Source: Setomelanomma holmii
Taxonomy: Eukaryota > Ascomycota > Dothideomycetes > Pleosporales > Phaeosphaeriaceae
Length of the DNA: 64,000 nt
Direction of reading: 5' to 3'
Assembly (NCBI GenBank): GCA_010015745.1
Contig: ML978154.1
Location: forward strand, 706,668 to 770,667
Below the pieces are notes generated by a model that had not been told where the DNA came from, made no database searches, and saw only the letters and a program-made list of their open reading frames with translations. This document shows, piece by piece, positions 1 through 10,607 of the stretch (its first letter is position 1; each line of letters begins with the position of its first letter). Position numbers and translations under genes: made by a program.

Positions 1-141
1 CTTCCACTCCTCTGCTTCTGCTGCGTCGGCTTGCTGTTGCTTCGCCGCTTGCTTCGATGCAGCCGCCTCAGTCTTGCGCGCCTGACCTTGTGCTTTCTTC
101 GAAGTTGGTGCTTCGCCACCGGCCCCACCCTTCTTTGCCAT
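1..141 (-). CDS. CCDC124/Lso2-like protein, N-terminal part
   Basis: Only the first 47 codons lie in the window; the gene runs off the left edge. The peptide starts MAKKGG and is rich in Lys, Ala and Gln, with a K-K-A-Q-G-Q-A-R-K segment. This matches the start of fungal CCDC124 homologues (DUF1014, yeast Lso2-like). These are small basic coiled-coil proteins that bind ribosomes, notably during hibernation and recovery from starvation. The start is the first ATG on this strand, with no in-frame ATG upstream before the gap. The family call rests on a short stretch, so it is likely but not certain. Confidence 0.7.
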   Translation of the reverse strand, partial: MAKKGGAGGEAPTSKKAQGQARKTEAAASKQAAKQQQADAAEAEEWK

Positions 142-495
142 GATTGTAGTGGTTGAGGGTTCGCGAGGTAAAGGCCGTGTGAGGGTGGACGGTTTCCAAG
201 GTTGTCTTGTAAGAGTGTGATGCGTGAGTCAAGGTTTGAGTGAGCTTTGCGTTGACAGTGGAGTTGCCTGCAGACAGTCGGGTCCTGGCGGGGCAGGCAG
301 GTGCATCATGGCACGGGTATGACTAAGCTGATCCTCGATTTTGTGCATGTGAACACGATGGTGACAACCTCCATATACATATGTTCATTCAAATGGCTTT
401 TCCTTACGAACGCCTCGCTAAATGCAGCAACTGCTCGTACATCAAACAAGACGACACCATGACCACGAATCCAAGCAACAGACAATATCGGAATA
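142..495. other. intergenic gap
   Basis: Shared upstream region of the CCDC124-like gene and downstream region of the aquaglyceroporin. I see no convincing gene or repeat; short open frames here have no recognisable features. Confidence 0.6.
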
Positions 496-1779
496 TCAGA
501 CGATGCCATCTTCCTTATTCCTCCTTGCATGCGCTCTCAACTCTCTCCTTGCATATCCAGGCGTGAGGTGCTTCAAGCCCAACCATGGGGTGTTAACAGG
601 GCTCGGACCAGTGTAGATGAATACATCGTACAAGAAGCCACCGAATGCACAACCAAGGAATGGCGCAACCATAGGAATCCAGAAATAGTACCCTCCCGCT
701 GACCAGACTTCGTTACCATAACCGACAGCATAACTCATCAGACGGGGACCCAAGTCACGGGCGATGTTGATAGCATAGCCTGTTTGCCATCCGAAGCAAG
801 AGCCGAGTCCAAAAATGAGGAAGAATAGACACAAAGGAAACCATTTATCGCTCTAGGAAAGTCGTCAGTTACGCTCAAATCAGCCTCCTGAAGGAGTACG
901 CACTTTGGGAACCCCATTGTTACTGGGGTCTTTCAACGCAAAGATAACAAACATGAGTAGGGTACTAGCGATGAACTCAGAGAAGAACTGGCTCGTCTTC
1001 GTCAGAAATGCTTGCGGATATGTGCAGAAGATGCCTGCGGTGGCTGTCTTGGCTGGTGGTACTGTGCGTAGGCCACCCTCGTAATAGTCTATCGCGGATA
1101 GATAGTTGGCGTAGACGATGCCGCTACCGACGAAGCCACCCAGCATCTGAGCGATGAAGTAGACTGGGAAGCGTCGCCACGGAAGTTGTCGATAGAGACA
1201 GCTGGAGAATGTGATGGCCGGATTCAGATATGCTCCTGAGTCTCCAGCCACGTAGACTCCAAGCATCACGCCTAGTCCCCAGCTGCGAGACATGTCAGCG
1301 AAGGTATCTCCATGAAAGTATCGTCTAATTTACCCCCAGTTAATTGATTGATAGTTACCGAAGCCATTCCCGCCCGGAGCAGTGGTTTGCCCGGTAGAGA
1401 GCAGGACTTGAGCGACCGAACCGTCACCAAACATCACCATTATGGCAACTCCCCAAAATTCAGCAAAAGGCTCCCGCAAAACCGTCCGGATACGGGACCA
1501 TAGCAGCTCTGATCGTGGACCTTGATCATGCTCTTCATCGATGGGCGCTTGAGGATGGAGACCAAGCGCTGACCGTGTCTTCCTGAAGCCTGAGGATGTC
1601 TTATTGGGCGGCAGTTCGGACGAATGCGCAGAGTGCTCAGTCGGAGCCTGTGTCAGAGGCAGGGCACTTGTGTTAGATGTGTAGCCATGAAGTCGGTCCT
1701 CGCTGTGATCCTCAGCCCAATCATAGGAGCGCGGCGAGCTCGGAGCCGCCTGAGCCATTGGACCTTGTGTGGTAGCCAT
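496..1779 (-). CDS. aquaglyceroporin (MIP family channel)
   Basis: Membrane channel for water, glycerol or other small solutes. Three exons: 1779-1334, 1282-904 and 852-496, about 393 aa. Splicing is in phase and donors are GTAAAT and GTGCGT. The first pore motif is canonical NPA (A-Y-L-N-P-A-I-T-F). The second half-helix reads G-Y-A-I-N-I-A-R-D, so NPA is replaced by NIA; related changes occur in some fungal aquaglyceroporins. A long hydrophilic N-terminus of about 120 residues precedes the first membrane helix. The start ATG at 1779 is chosen because the upstream in-frame extension looks like leader sequence; an earlier start at 1842 is possible. The C-terminus ends in a basic/acidic tail. 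Confidence 0.92.
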
Positions 1780-3467
1780 CTTCGCTGTATGCCAGGAACA
1801 ACCTTGAGAAACACAACTTGTCCCAACGCGGTAAAGTCTCAAAGCCGGCTCAACCTTCGCAAAGCACCTGCGTTAGCAAGCAACAAAATGCAAGTTATGA
1901 ACTCGCCGAAGCGGCCTTTTGCAGCTTAAAGAACGGTGCGTCCTCCCCTTCCCGCGCATCTGTCAAACGACGTCACTGCATCAGCCCTCCCCACGGAACG
2001 ACATCGCCCATTGGAGACACACAAGACCTTTCCCCTCATTAGCAAGCATTTATTCCCGTCTGGGGTAAATTGCCGCGCCGTCAGCTTAGGTGTGACCGTC
2101 AAGCGCGTGAATGACGTCTGTCCAGCCATGCGGGAACGGATGTGGCACTATTGCCGCGGAACTCTAGAGGTGCCGAGGCGGTAGCATAGCATGTCACTGG
2201 AGAACAAAGGTTGAAAGGGTATACATGTTAATCAAACGATAGCTGCGGATATCGTGAATGCAAAGTCCTCTAGAATACCTTTGTGCAGCCCTGGAATTGA
2301 AGTGTGGAGTGCGTGGAGCTGTTTTGTGGGCTTTCTGGGGTGCATCGGAGATCGACCCACTCGTTCGCTTCAGGCCGCCCCTGCCCAGCCAAGCGTTTTC
2401 TGACTTCAACTCTCCCGTCACCATCGCTCTTCATCCTTCCACAACGTTGCCCCCGATGTGCCCCTGCAAGCTCATGCTTCTCTTCTTATTATCTCATTCT
2501 GCCGAGCATGATGCCCACAGCTTTCTCTTCACCTTCTTAGCTCACAAAGGTCTGTGAACAGTGCGCTCTTGTGAGCGCAGTATACCGGCAGGAATCTCTG
2601 CAAGAACGAGCTGCCACATAGCTTGATCTCTTTATCATTCCTGTCAATATCCATCAGTCCAAGCGCTTGCAAGTCTCTCTGTCCAAGCTTGCACTATCTT
2701 CACTCTGTCCAAATGTTACTTGCGCCATGACTTAGCTTCACATCCTTCTTTCCTCACCAAACCTGCACTCATCAGAGCATATTGGGTCGACATCGAATCC
2801 TCGCGAAAACATTTTTCCTTTCTTTCTCTTTGCTTGTCCTTGTCTCGCTGCATCAAGGCCCAACTCATGACCTGCGATGGTATCGCAATCATGACCTGGG
2901 GATCGATATTGCGAGCGTTGCAAAACTGCAACCAGAGCCAACACATGTCAAGGGGATCATGGCAATCTCATTGCGCACTACGTGCAGCCGATTTCGCCTG
3001 CAGGCCTCAATTTGTCTCTTGTAAACAAAATTAACCGCAATGCTGACTGGTGCTCAGCAACTATCGTGCATATGCAAGCAGATGTAGCCCGAGACCACGC
3101 TGTAGTGCTCCGTGTTGCACTCTAGTGCGTAATCTGAGCATTTGCATCTGCAAAGCCTGTTCACCACACTTGCGCGCCGCGCGTGAGAACTCTCCTTCAC
3201 CTGGCCCCACACCCTCTCAACACGGGCACTTCTGCACCAAGAACAAACACATGCATTTTCCTAGCTATATAATCATTCCGCCCTACAGTACCTCTAATCA
3301 CAATCCCAAGATCGAGCAGAAAGTACAGTGGTCGCCCTACACGCCTGGAGCAAAACCTCCCAACCGATTCTGGTTGGAGTTACACTGGAAAGCTCTCTTG
3401 GGAGCGTGACGTCGAGTACAGCGAGTCTGATAGGGTGATCCCTCAAGCCAGCCAACATGGAACGACG
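1780..3467. other. intergenic gap
   Basis: About 1.7 kb between the aquaglyceroporin start and the small features at 3.5-3.9 kb. Several short overlapping open frames exist on both strands, none with a recognisable domain. I see no tRNA or long repeat. Confidence 0.5.
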
Positions 3468-3500
3468 AAAAAGCTAGCCATATGGTGGGTCTAGCTTTTT
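3468..3500. repeat. 10-bp perfect hairpin
   Basis: Arms 3468-3477 and 3491-3500 are perfect inverted copies (AAAAAGCTAG / CTAGCTTTTT) around a 13-nt spacer. On the plus strand it ends in a T run. It may be a transcript-end or untranslated hairpin; function unknown. Confidence 0.5.
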
Positions 3501-3619
3501 GCACGGCTCACGGGTCGAATCGTGGTGTTCACGAGGCTGGGGTGAGAGAGAGGCTTTTTTTTGCTGATTCTCATCGCGTCTTTCGTCGTTCACTCGCGCC
3601 GAGATCCTGATCATTATCT

Positions 3620-3868
3620 ATGCGCGATCTTGTGCTGCAATCATCGCTACCAAGAGCATGGACTGTACCAGATGCTCAAAATCTAAGACGAGCTGCTGAT
3701 CGATTGGAACGACGGCTAGAAGGACTGCAAGACGAATTCTTCCTTTCGGATGCGAGTGGATATTCTAGTGACAATGGTCATGCATTCACGGCTTGTACGG
3801 CGCCCACTGATTACTACTATGTGCAGCCTAAGGATTTAAGAAGTTCTGCGGCCTGTGCAGCTGAATAG
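3620..3868 (+). CDS. possible small protein (82 aa)
   Basis: An ATG-initiated frame of 82 codons with a plausible helical, charged middle (R-R-A-A-D-R-L-E-R-R-L-E) and a Ser/Tyr-rich second half. No family is recognised and no signal peptide is visible. It stands alone in a gene-poor gap. Its stop codon falls at the start of a strong inverted repeat, as if the repeat formed the 3' end of the transcript. It could equally be chance. Confidence 0.25.
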   Translation: MRDLVLQSSLPRAWTVPDAQNLRRAADRLERRLEGLQDEFFLSDASGYSSDNGHAFTACTAPTDYYYVQPKDLRSSAACAAE

Positions 3869-3935
3869 CTATTGCGGTTTACGCAGTAACAGCCCGCGTC
3901 CATGGATGACTATAACTGCGCAAACCGCAATAGCT
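3867..3935. repeat. 21-bp near-perfect inverted repeat
   Basis: Arms 3867-3887 and 3915-3935 are inverted copies with a single mismatch (20 of 21), spacer 27 nt. The arm core is AGCTATTGCGGTTT. The transcript of either strand would form a stable hairpin. It immediately follows the possible small gene at 3620-3868. Candidates: 3'-end hairpin, the termini of a tiny mobile element, or a small RNA precursor. No target-site duplication is clear to me. Confidence 0.7.
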
Positions 3936-4078
3936 TTCTAGCCGCACTCACCAAAGCACGGTGGCTAGCGAGGCGCCAGATATACACCAAGAGTAGTGAA
4001 TTGGGCATGCAGAACGAGGGCTGTATGTATACAACGTGCATTAGACTATAACAATCCCCTGACGATCTGAATCTAATC

Positions 4079-6310
4079 CTACAAATGCGCAACCCCCAAA
4101 CTCGCCAGCACCAAATTGACAATACTGAACAACCCCTCTCCCAAGATCAGTCCACTCGCCAAGACAATAATCGGCGTCTCACTCCTGCCTTTCCACCTCC
4201 TCCACCACAAACTAATCAAGCCCCCAATCGTCCTCGCCAAAGTAAAGCTCGGCGTGTTATACATCCCCACCGCAACCGCAATCCCACCAGGGACAAAGTC
4301 GATCCACTTCCCACCAATGCCGCGCTGTTTCCGACTCGTTGCGTACACGCGGATCGCTGTACTGACGGCAAACATAACTGCGGCGCCAGAAGCCCATTCT
4401 TTGACCATGGGCGGCAGGCCGGTGCCGGTGACGAGGCGTGCGGTGAAGACCCAGACGTAGCCCGTGGGAACTTCGAAGAGGCCGCCGGGAATTTTGTATA
4501 CGTTGGTGTAGAGTTTGTAAACTGCTGCAGATAGTACAGCGCCGACTGCGCTGCCGATGATTTGGCCGTAGAATTGGGCACTTGGGGCGGCGCCGAGTAG
4601 GTGGCCGCATTTCAAATCTTGCAGGAGATCGCCGGCTTGCAGTGCTGCAGACTCAGATATTGCGCCGGCGACGAGGTTGATGATGACGGCGTTCTTGTTG
4701 CCGCGGGGAGTAGCGAGTGCGAAGACGAGTTGCGTAAGCTTGGAGATGCCGGAGACGGGGTTCAGGTCAGTTTCTCCCAGGGCGCGGACGCCCATGATGG
4801 AAAGGAAGAGGGCGAGAACGAGAGCTAGGAGCGTGAGGCGGAAGGGAATCAGGCCGGGAAAGGAGATGTGAACTGCGACGATGCAGAGGACGAGTGAGAC
4901 GATGAGGCCAATGATGGTGGTGCGGTTGGAGATGAGGTGTTCTGGAGGCGCATCGGGTTCTTGACCTTCGGCTAGGTGGCGCTTAATTGTTGCTATTGGG
5001 CCTTCTGTGCTGCCATCGTTGAGCTGCGTGTATCGTTGTTTGCGGGTGATGTTCAATGTCAATAATTCGCGCCAGGTGTGGGATTGTAACGTCTCTTTGG
5101 CGGTAGGGTAGTAGATTCGAGCGATGCCAACCAGAGGGCGAAGAAGAAGCCATCCGAGGCTAACGAGTGAGTCTGCCAACATGATGGCGAGGGATATCCA
5201 GACAATCCAGCCCTTGGAGCCATTGGTCCAGTCGGACACTGGTCCAGATGCCCAGCCCTTGTGCTTTGCCAGTGGAGATAGTACACCCCAGCCAATGATA
5301 GCTCCTAGTAGCATGTGGAGAGTCGTCGCCGGTCCCATGATGATGCCTTGGCCGACATACGCTGGGGATGGATTGAGGGTCCAGAGCCATTTCGTTGCCA
5401 AGGGAAGACCAAAGATTGGTATATCGTGAAGCTGTGGGATAAAGTACGATACAACGGTGTATAGCGCAGATCCGGCGAATGATATCAGAAGCAGTCGAAT
5501 CTTGGCTTTCCAATCGCCATCGCTTCCAAGCTCATCGTCCTGCTCCTGAGCCTCGTCTAGAGAAGGTCTAAGATCATTTTCTTCTCGTGTTCCGTTCGAG
5601 CTCTGCAACAAGCCCTGCGACTCTTCCTCTTCGTCGCTATCACCATCTTCTCCTGCTCTTGTTGCTTTCGTACTCAACTTCTCATCTCCATGCAGCACTT
5701 TGATCAACAAGGCTGTAGCTGTGCCACTCGGAAACTTCAGCTTCTCGCGAATGATCATCTCCTTTCTGAGAGGCACCGCGAACACGACGCCAAAGAAGCA
5801 AATGCCAACAGACCATATTATCAGCTTCCATAGACTGATGTCGAGTGGTCCGTTCTCATCTTCTGTCAACAGGTAGTTCAGTGCTGGAATGACACCAACA
5901 AAGCCACAGCCTAAGGGCATCGTGCCAACGGACCCAGCGACTGACTGGACGAGGACGTTCTCCACGGGCGTGAACGGGAGCTTTAGAGTACGTGCCACGA
6001 CTTTGAAGTATGCGAATCCGATCAGGGCAGAGGGCATCGCCATGCCGGAAACCCAGCCGGTCTGTAGTCCAAAGTACATGTTGGAGAAACATATTACGAC
6101 ACCGATGGCCAGGCCCACCAGGACACCTCGTAGTGTAAAGTTCTGCGGTTGCCGAGCTTGCTGGGCGAGATATTTGCGAGTCCCCGACCTGCTCCGACTA
6201 AGTGTATCGCTTTCCGCATCCTCGTGGTTTCCGACCCTTCCATTGTCGAGCTGCGCCGAGCCTCGGTCTGGCGCCATGTTTGCGAGCTCGAGAGGAGTTG
6301 TTTGAGACAC
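4079..6310 (-). CDS. OPT-family oligopeptide transporter
   Basis: Uninterrupted 743-codon frame. The protein has a polar N-terminus of about 55 residues, then many hydrophobic helices. The first helix carries the N-M-Y-F-G-L-Q-T-G-W motif typical of the YSL-like branch of the oligopeptide transporter family. These are proton-coupled carriers of small peptides, glutathione or metal chelates in plasma or vacuolar membranes. A long acidic cytoplasmic loop (around residues 210-265) separates two membrane blocks. Two possible starts exist: 6310 and an internal Met at 6277. Substrate cannot be told from sequence. Confidence 0.93.
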   Translation of the reverse strand: MSQTTPLELANMAPDRGSAQLDNGRVGNHEDAESDTLSRSRSGTRKYLAQQARQPQNFTLRGVLVGLAIGVVICFSNMYFGLQTGWVSGMAMPSALIGFAYFKVVARTLKLPFTPVENVLVQSVAGSVGTMPLGCGFVGVIPALNYLLTEDENGPLDISLWKLIIWSVGICFFGVVFAVPLRKEMIIREKLKFPSGTATALLIKVLHGDEKLSTKATRAGEDGDSDEEEESQGLLQSSNGTREENDLRPSLDEAQEQDDELGSDGDWKAKIRLLLISFAGSALYTVVSYFIPQLHDIPIFGLPLATKWLWTLNPSPAYVGQGIIMGPATTLHMLLGAIIGWGVLSPLAKHKGWASGPVSDWTNGSKGWIVWISLAIMLADSLVSLGWLLLRPLVGIARIYYPTAKETLQSHTWRELLTLNITRKQRYTQLNDGSTEGPIATIKRHLAEGQEPDAPPEHLISNRTTIIGLIVSLVLCIVAVHISFPGLIPFRLTLLALVLALFLSIMGVRALGETDLNPVSGISKLTQLVFALATPRGNKNAVIINLVAGAISESAALQAGDLLQDLKCGHLLGAAPSAQFYGQIIGSAVGAVLSAAVYKLYTNVYKIPGGLFEVPTGYVWVFTARLVTGTGLPPMVKEWASGAAVMFAVSTAIRVYATSRKQRGIGGKWIDFVPGGIAVAVGMYNTPSFTLARTIGGLISLWWRRWKGRSETPIIVLASGLILGEGLFSIVNLVLASLGVAHL

Positions 6311-6605
6311 CTTGTTGTTATTGCAGCAGAATGAATCTCGAATTGAGCTTCATCGCGGGCGATGTTCGAATTGCGTGCTTGAACCCATGACGCATGTCGC
6401 ATTCTGCTTAGCTTCACACGTGAGGCGCGCTTGTGTGCGGCTTATCTGATCTCCGATTTGTCAGACCTCACAACCACTCGACGTCGTTCGTGATCGCCAG
6501 TTCGCGATCAGCGACAGCACCTGCAACCTCTTGGTCGCCTGCCTCCCATAACCTGGTCGCTGGACCCCGACATAATCACGATCGCTCACAGGCTCAGCAC
6601 CCACC

Positions 6606-7822
6606 ATGAAGTTCTCCGCTGCCCTTCTGCCTCTCCTGGCAGCCCCCTTCGTCGCCAGCGAACACACCTCCAACTGGGCTGTTCTCGTCTCCACCTCGCG
6701 CTTCTGGTTCAATTACCGCCATCTGGCCAATGTCCTCTCATTATACCGCACCGTAAAGCGTCTCGGCATCCCGGATTCGCAAATCATCCTCATGCTGCCC
6801 GATGACATGGCATGCAACCCGCGCAACGCATTTCCAGGCACCGTTTACAACAATGCCGACCGCGCGCTCGATCTGTATGGCGACAACATAGAAGTGGATT
6901 ATCGCGGATACGAAGTCACAGTCGAGAACTTCATACGCCTGATGACAGATCGCGTGGGCGAGGACATGCCACGTAGTAAACGCCTCATGACCGACGAGCG
7001 CAGTAATATACTGGTCTACATGACTGGCCACGGCGGCAACGAGTTTCTGAAGTTTCAAGATGCGGAAGAAATCAGTGCCTTCGACCTCGCAGACGCATTT
7101 GGGCAAATGTGGGAGAAGAAGCGGTACGGAACCACACCCGCCAAAATACCATGGTAGCCCTGCTAACAACATGTTCCAGATATCACGAAATGCTCTTTAT
7201 GATCGACACATGTCAAGCCAACACAATGTACTCCAAATTCTACTCCCCCAATATCCTCGCCACAGGCTCCTCCGAAATAGACCAATCATCCTACTCCCAC
7301 CACGCCGACAACGACGTCGGCGTCGCCGTCATCGATCGATACACATACTACAACCTCGAATTCCTCGAGACACAAGTAACCAGTCCGACCAGCAAGCTCA
7401 CGATGGGCGAGCTGTTTGACAGCTACGATCCCGCGAAGATACACTCGGACGCCGGGTTACGCTATGATTTGTTCGAAGGTGGAGAAGAAGGCGCGCGGAG
7501 TAGATTGGTCATGGACTTCTTCGGAAACGTGCAAAATGTCGAGTTACAAGCCGAGGGACGGAACGAGACGCAGTGGAAGGAGGAATTGGAGGCTATTGAT
7601 AGGATGATTCTGGTTGCGAAGAAACGGCATAATGAGAGTTTGAATGCGAAACCGCAGGCGCAGCATGTTGTGGAACAAGTGAAGCCGATGCAGAGTTTGA
7701 GGCGGGAAGGCGCTGTCAAGGTTGACGAGGAGCAGGGCTGGAATAAGCAGGTAGTCGGTGCTGCGGCATTGCTTGGGTGTGCGGGTGTATGGCTTGCGGG
7801 AAGCCTGTTGGAGTCTATGTAA
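6606..7822 (+). CDS. GPI8: GPI-anchor transamidase catalytic subunit
   Basis: Cysteine protease-like subunit (PIG-K/Gpi8, peptidase family C13) of the ER transamidase that cleaves the C-terminal signal of precursor proteins and attaches the GPI anchor. Two exons, 6606-7123 and 7180-7822, joined in phase across a 56-nt intron; 386 aa. A signal peptide occupies residues 1-18. The catalytic pair is visible: His142 in M-T-G-H-G-G and Cys184 in M-I-D-T-C-Q-A. Near the C-terminus is one membrane helix (V-V-G-A-A-A-L-L-G-C-A-G-V-W-L-A-G), as expected for this type I membrane protein. Length fits the family. Confidence 0.97.
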
Positions 7823-8672
7823 GAAGCAGGATCTTTTTTGTTGGCTTGATACATGTTAATGATACCCAATGTGCTTTCTACTGATTCTCCTGCTGTATAT
7901 GCTTCTCGTGTCGTACAATTCATTTCGGTGCTGCTTTAAACCCTCGGTGATGTGCGCCTCACGACACGAAGATGGAAAACGGTGCAAGTTAACCATTGAG
8001 AAATACCGATCCTCATGTCCATCTGTTGCCTGCAACGGAGTGAGTCCTGGCCTAGTGTACGTGCTCGTACTCGTGTGATCAGCAAGTATAGTATGCACGC
8101 TGCCTGCCGAGGGAGATGGGAATATGACATATCTAGTAGCATATTAGTGTCAAGTTCCCTTTGAAGGCCTGGACATATTGGACAAAAATCAGTGTGCTAT
8201 GAGACTCTACTAATCGCGTGGTTTGAGATCGAAGCCGGCGGTAGTGAGGTCAAGCAGTATCAGCACCGGCCTGAGCCACGTACTTTCGTTGACAATTCAC
8301 TACAGCGGCCGACGACGACCCACCCTCGGGCCTTGTTACACTTACCAAGAACGAGCTTCATGTTCCTGCGTCAATGCCACGTTGTGTTGTACAAACGCAG
8401 CTTGAAGTCATCATGCGGCAGGCCTTTAATGATCCACGAGACTGCATGGTGCAGTCAGACGAGGACTTTAGCTCCCGAAAAAGCCGCTTGCTGAGCTGCA
8501 TGGGTGGAGAATGCTTTGGTGCGTGGGTTTTCTGGTCGTGCACATTTGTTGTTTCCGGCCATATAGCGGAAATCGATGGATTAGGGCCGAAAACGGTCAC
8601 TGTGTATAGAACAATGCCTTTGCAAGGGAATTCAGCGCTATAGATGGCTGGCTGGAGTAGTTTGTTTGGACT

Positions 8673-8876
8673 TCATGAGTCGCTTTCATGGTACTGCGAT
8701 GAGGTGTCAAGTGAGTGACTGTCGTATCTCTTAGCAGTGTGGTTCCGGGTAGACAGCACACCGGTAATCGTGAACCAGTCCCAGAAGTCGGGAATGTTGG
8801 GCTGCACCCTCTCGCAAATATACCCTGGCATCAGTTGCTCCTGCTCCCACTGACTCCAGCGGGCGGCGAATCTGGT
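8673..8876 (-). other. coding-like island, possible exon or gene remnant
   Basis: A 68-codon stretch without ATG at its start, bounded by stops. Its translation is unusually rich in Trp, Phe, Tyr, Glu and Gln (for example R-W-S-Q-W-E-Q-E-Q and D-F-W-D-W-F). Such composition is rare in random sequence. An AG acceptor-like site lies at its upstream edge. No partner exon could be identified and no family is recognised. Confidence 0.25.
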
Positions 8877-10283
8877 TCATACTGCTAGGTGAAGGAATAG
8901 CCGAACAGGTATTTTATGCACATGCACGAAATGGCACAATCCTTGCAGAATCGACTGTGTACGCGATCTCATTGGGCTAAGGAGATTGCTTCTTCGCCCC
9001 ATTGCGTCGTGCATCTGGCCCAGCATGCCATACTCCGATACCAAGTCGGAGTGCTTCACCGCGCGTGAGCTTGATTAAGTAGGTCGTTTTGCTGGCAGTG
9101 ACTAGTCTTGTGGATGCAGCTGGTAGGCGAGTTCTGTTCGCCCTCAACAGATGTCTCATCTCTAACATTTGCGATCGATGTCATCATCAGCAATGCACAA
9201 CGTGGATGAACCTTTTCGGAGAGATCACCGAGGGATCTCGGACGGAAACTGGCCACATACTAATCAGTCTCTCAACCAATGGAGACGTACACTATTGCGG
9301 CCCCACCAAACTAACATAAAGCCTTATGAGATAGGTAGTTCGGTGTTGAGTCCTTGCAGGTCGGACCGGACGACTCGTCTGCTTGAGGCTTGGTGTGCTG
9401 TTCTTCGACGGTCCAAAATCTAGACTAATAGAACATGATTCACGGCGTACACCGCTGGTCGATACAGCGCGACATCGATCGCCTCTTCTCCAATTACCGA
9501 GAAACACAAAGTGAGCGAACGACTGTAATTACCGAAGGGGACCTATTGCCGCAGCTGCTTCAAATCCGCTTAAAATCGAGTCGACAAACTCGATGGCCGA
9601 TTAGCAGATTGTCGAATCATAAGTGGCTTGAGAAGCCTTCAGTAGCGCGCGTGGGGGCTTTCCGCCTTGTCGTTCGGCAGAGTTTGTCGATCATGAGTTT
9701 CGCTTGATGGTGACTGGATATCGTTGCTTGCAGCGGAAACGAGATCCCGCGTTATTTGCATGCTTTCGACTGCTGTCAACTTGTCCGTTAGCAAGTCTCC
9801 ACCGAGTGCAGGGATTGTTCTTCATGTCCTGATCCGCAAGTGATGCACCCGGCTTTGTGCGGAGACTTGCAGCCTGAGGCACCTGCTCAGTGCATATGTG
9901 GAGTGCTATACGAATTTGTCCGAAGCGGTGCCCAGACGGAAGGAGTGTTCGTATCGCGCCGCCTCCCGACAGTCGTTGACTAGCCTTCCGTCTCGCCTAT
10001 TGCGGAGGCTGGTCAACTGTCTTGGTGAACATGCTCGCCCATGCCTCCGCTTTCTGGACTGGTCTCTCGCCCTCCCCAACCCAGTCATCCCATATTGCCG
10101 AGGTGGTGAAGAAAGTCGCTGAGCATTCATTTTGATATGCGAATACATTTGTTCTAGGAATTGGCTGTCTCAAGTTATTTCTCGGGAACATCTGGTCACC
10201 CGTCTTTCCATCACTGAGCCCTCGGTTCGTTGTCGTTCTCCATGTGGACGGAACGCTGATCTGGACTTTTCCGCCTAGTCCAG

Positions 10284-10607
10284 ATGGTGCTGCGATCGCG
10301 TCGCGCCCAGAAGGGTTCGAGGAAAGCGCCAATGGTTCGTCGGACAGCAGCGATTCGCTCCCCAAAGGGACAGGAAGATGACGTGTTTGAATCGGCCGAC
10401 CATTTCAGAAAGCTGGATCGCCCAAAGAGTTACCATGGGACTATTGAACCTTCAGCCCAGATACGCGGACTGACATGGAGTTGCATAAAAAGTGGGGTTG
10501 AGCGTGAATTCGAGCTGCAGCTATTAGGAATGGATGACGTAAGGCGACTTTGGGATCAATTGGTTGACCACACAATGTTCCAGGATAAAATCTGGTTGAA
10601 GTTGTGA
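10284..10607 (+). CDS. possible small hypothetical protein (107 aa)
   Basis: ATG-initiated frame with a basic N-terminal half and a second half (E-R-E-F-E-L-Q-L-L-G-M-D-D-V) that looks protein-like. No domain, signal or membrane segment is recognised. It sits alone in the gene-poor gap and may be a remnant or chance frame. Confidence 0.2.
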   Translation: MVLRSRRAQKGSRKAPMVRRTAAIRSPKGQEDDVFESADHFRKLDRPKSYHGTIEPSAQIRGLTWSCIKSGVEREFELQLLGMDDVRRLWDQLVDHTMFQDKIWLKL

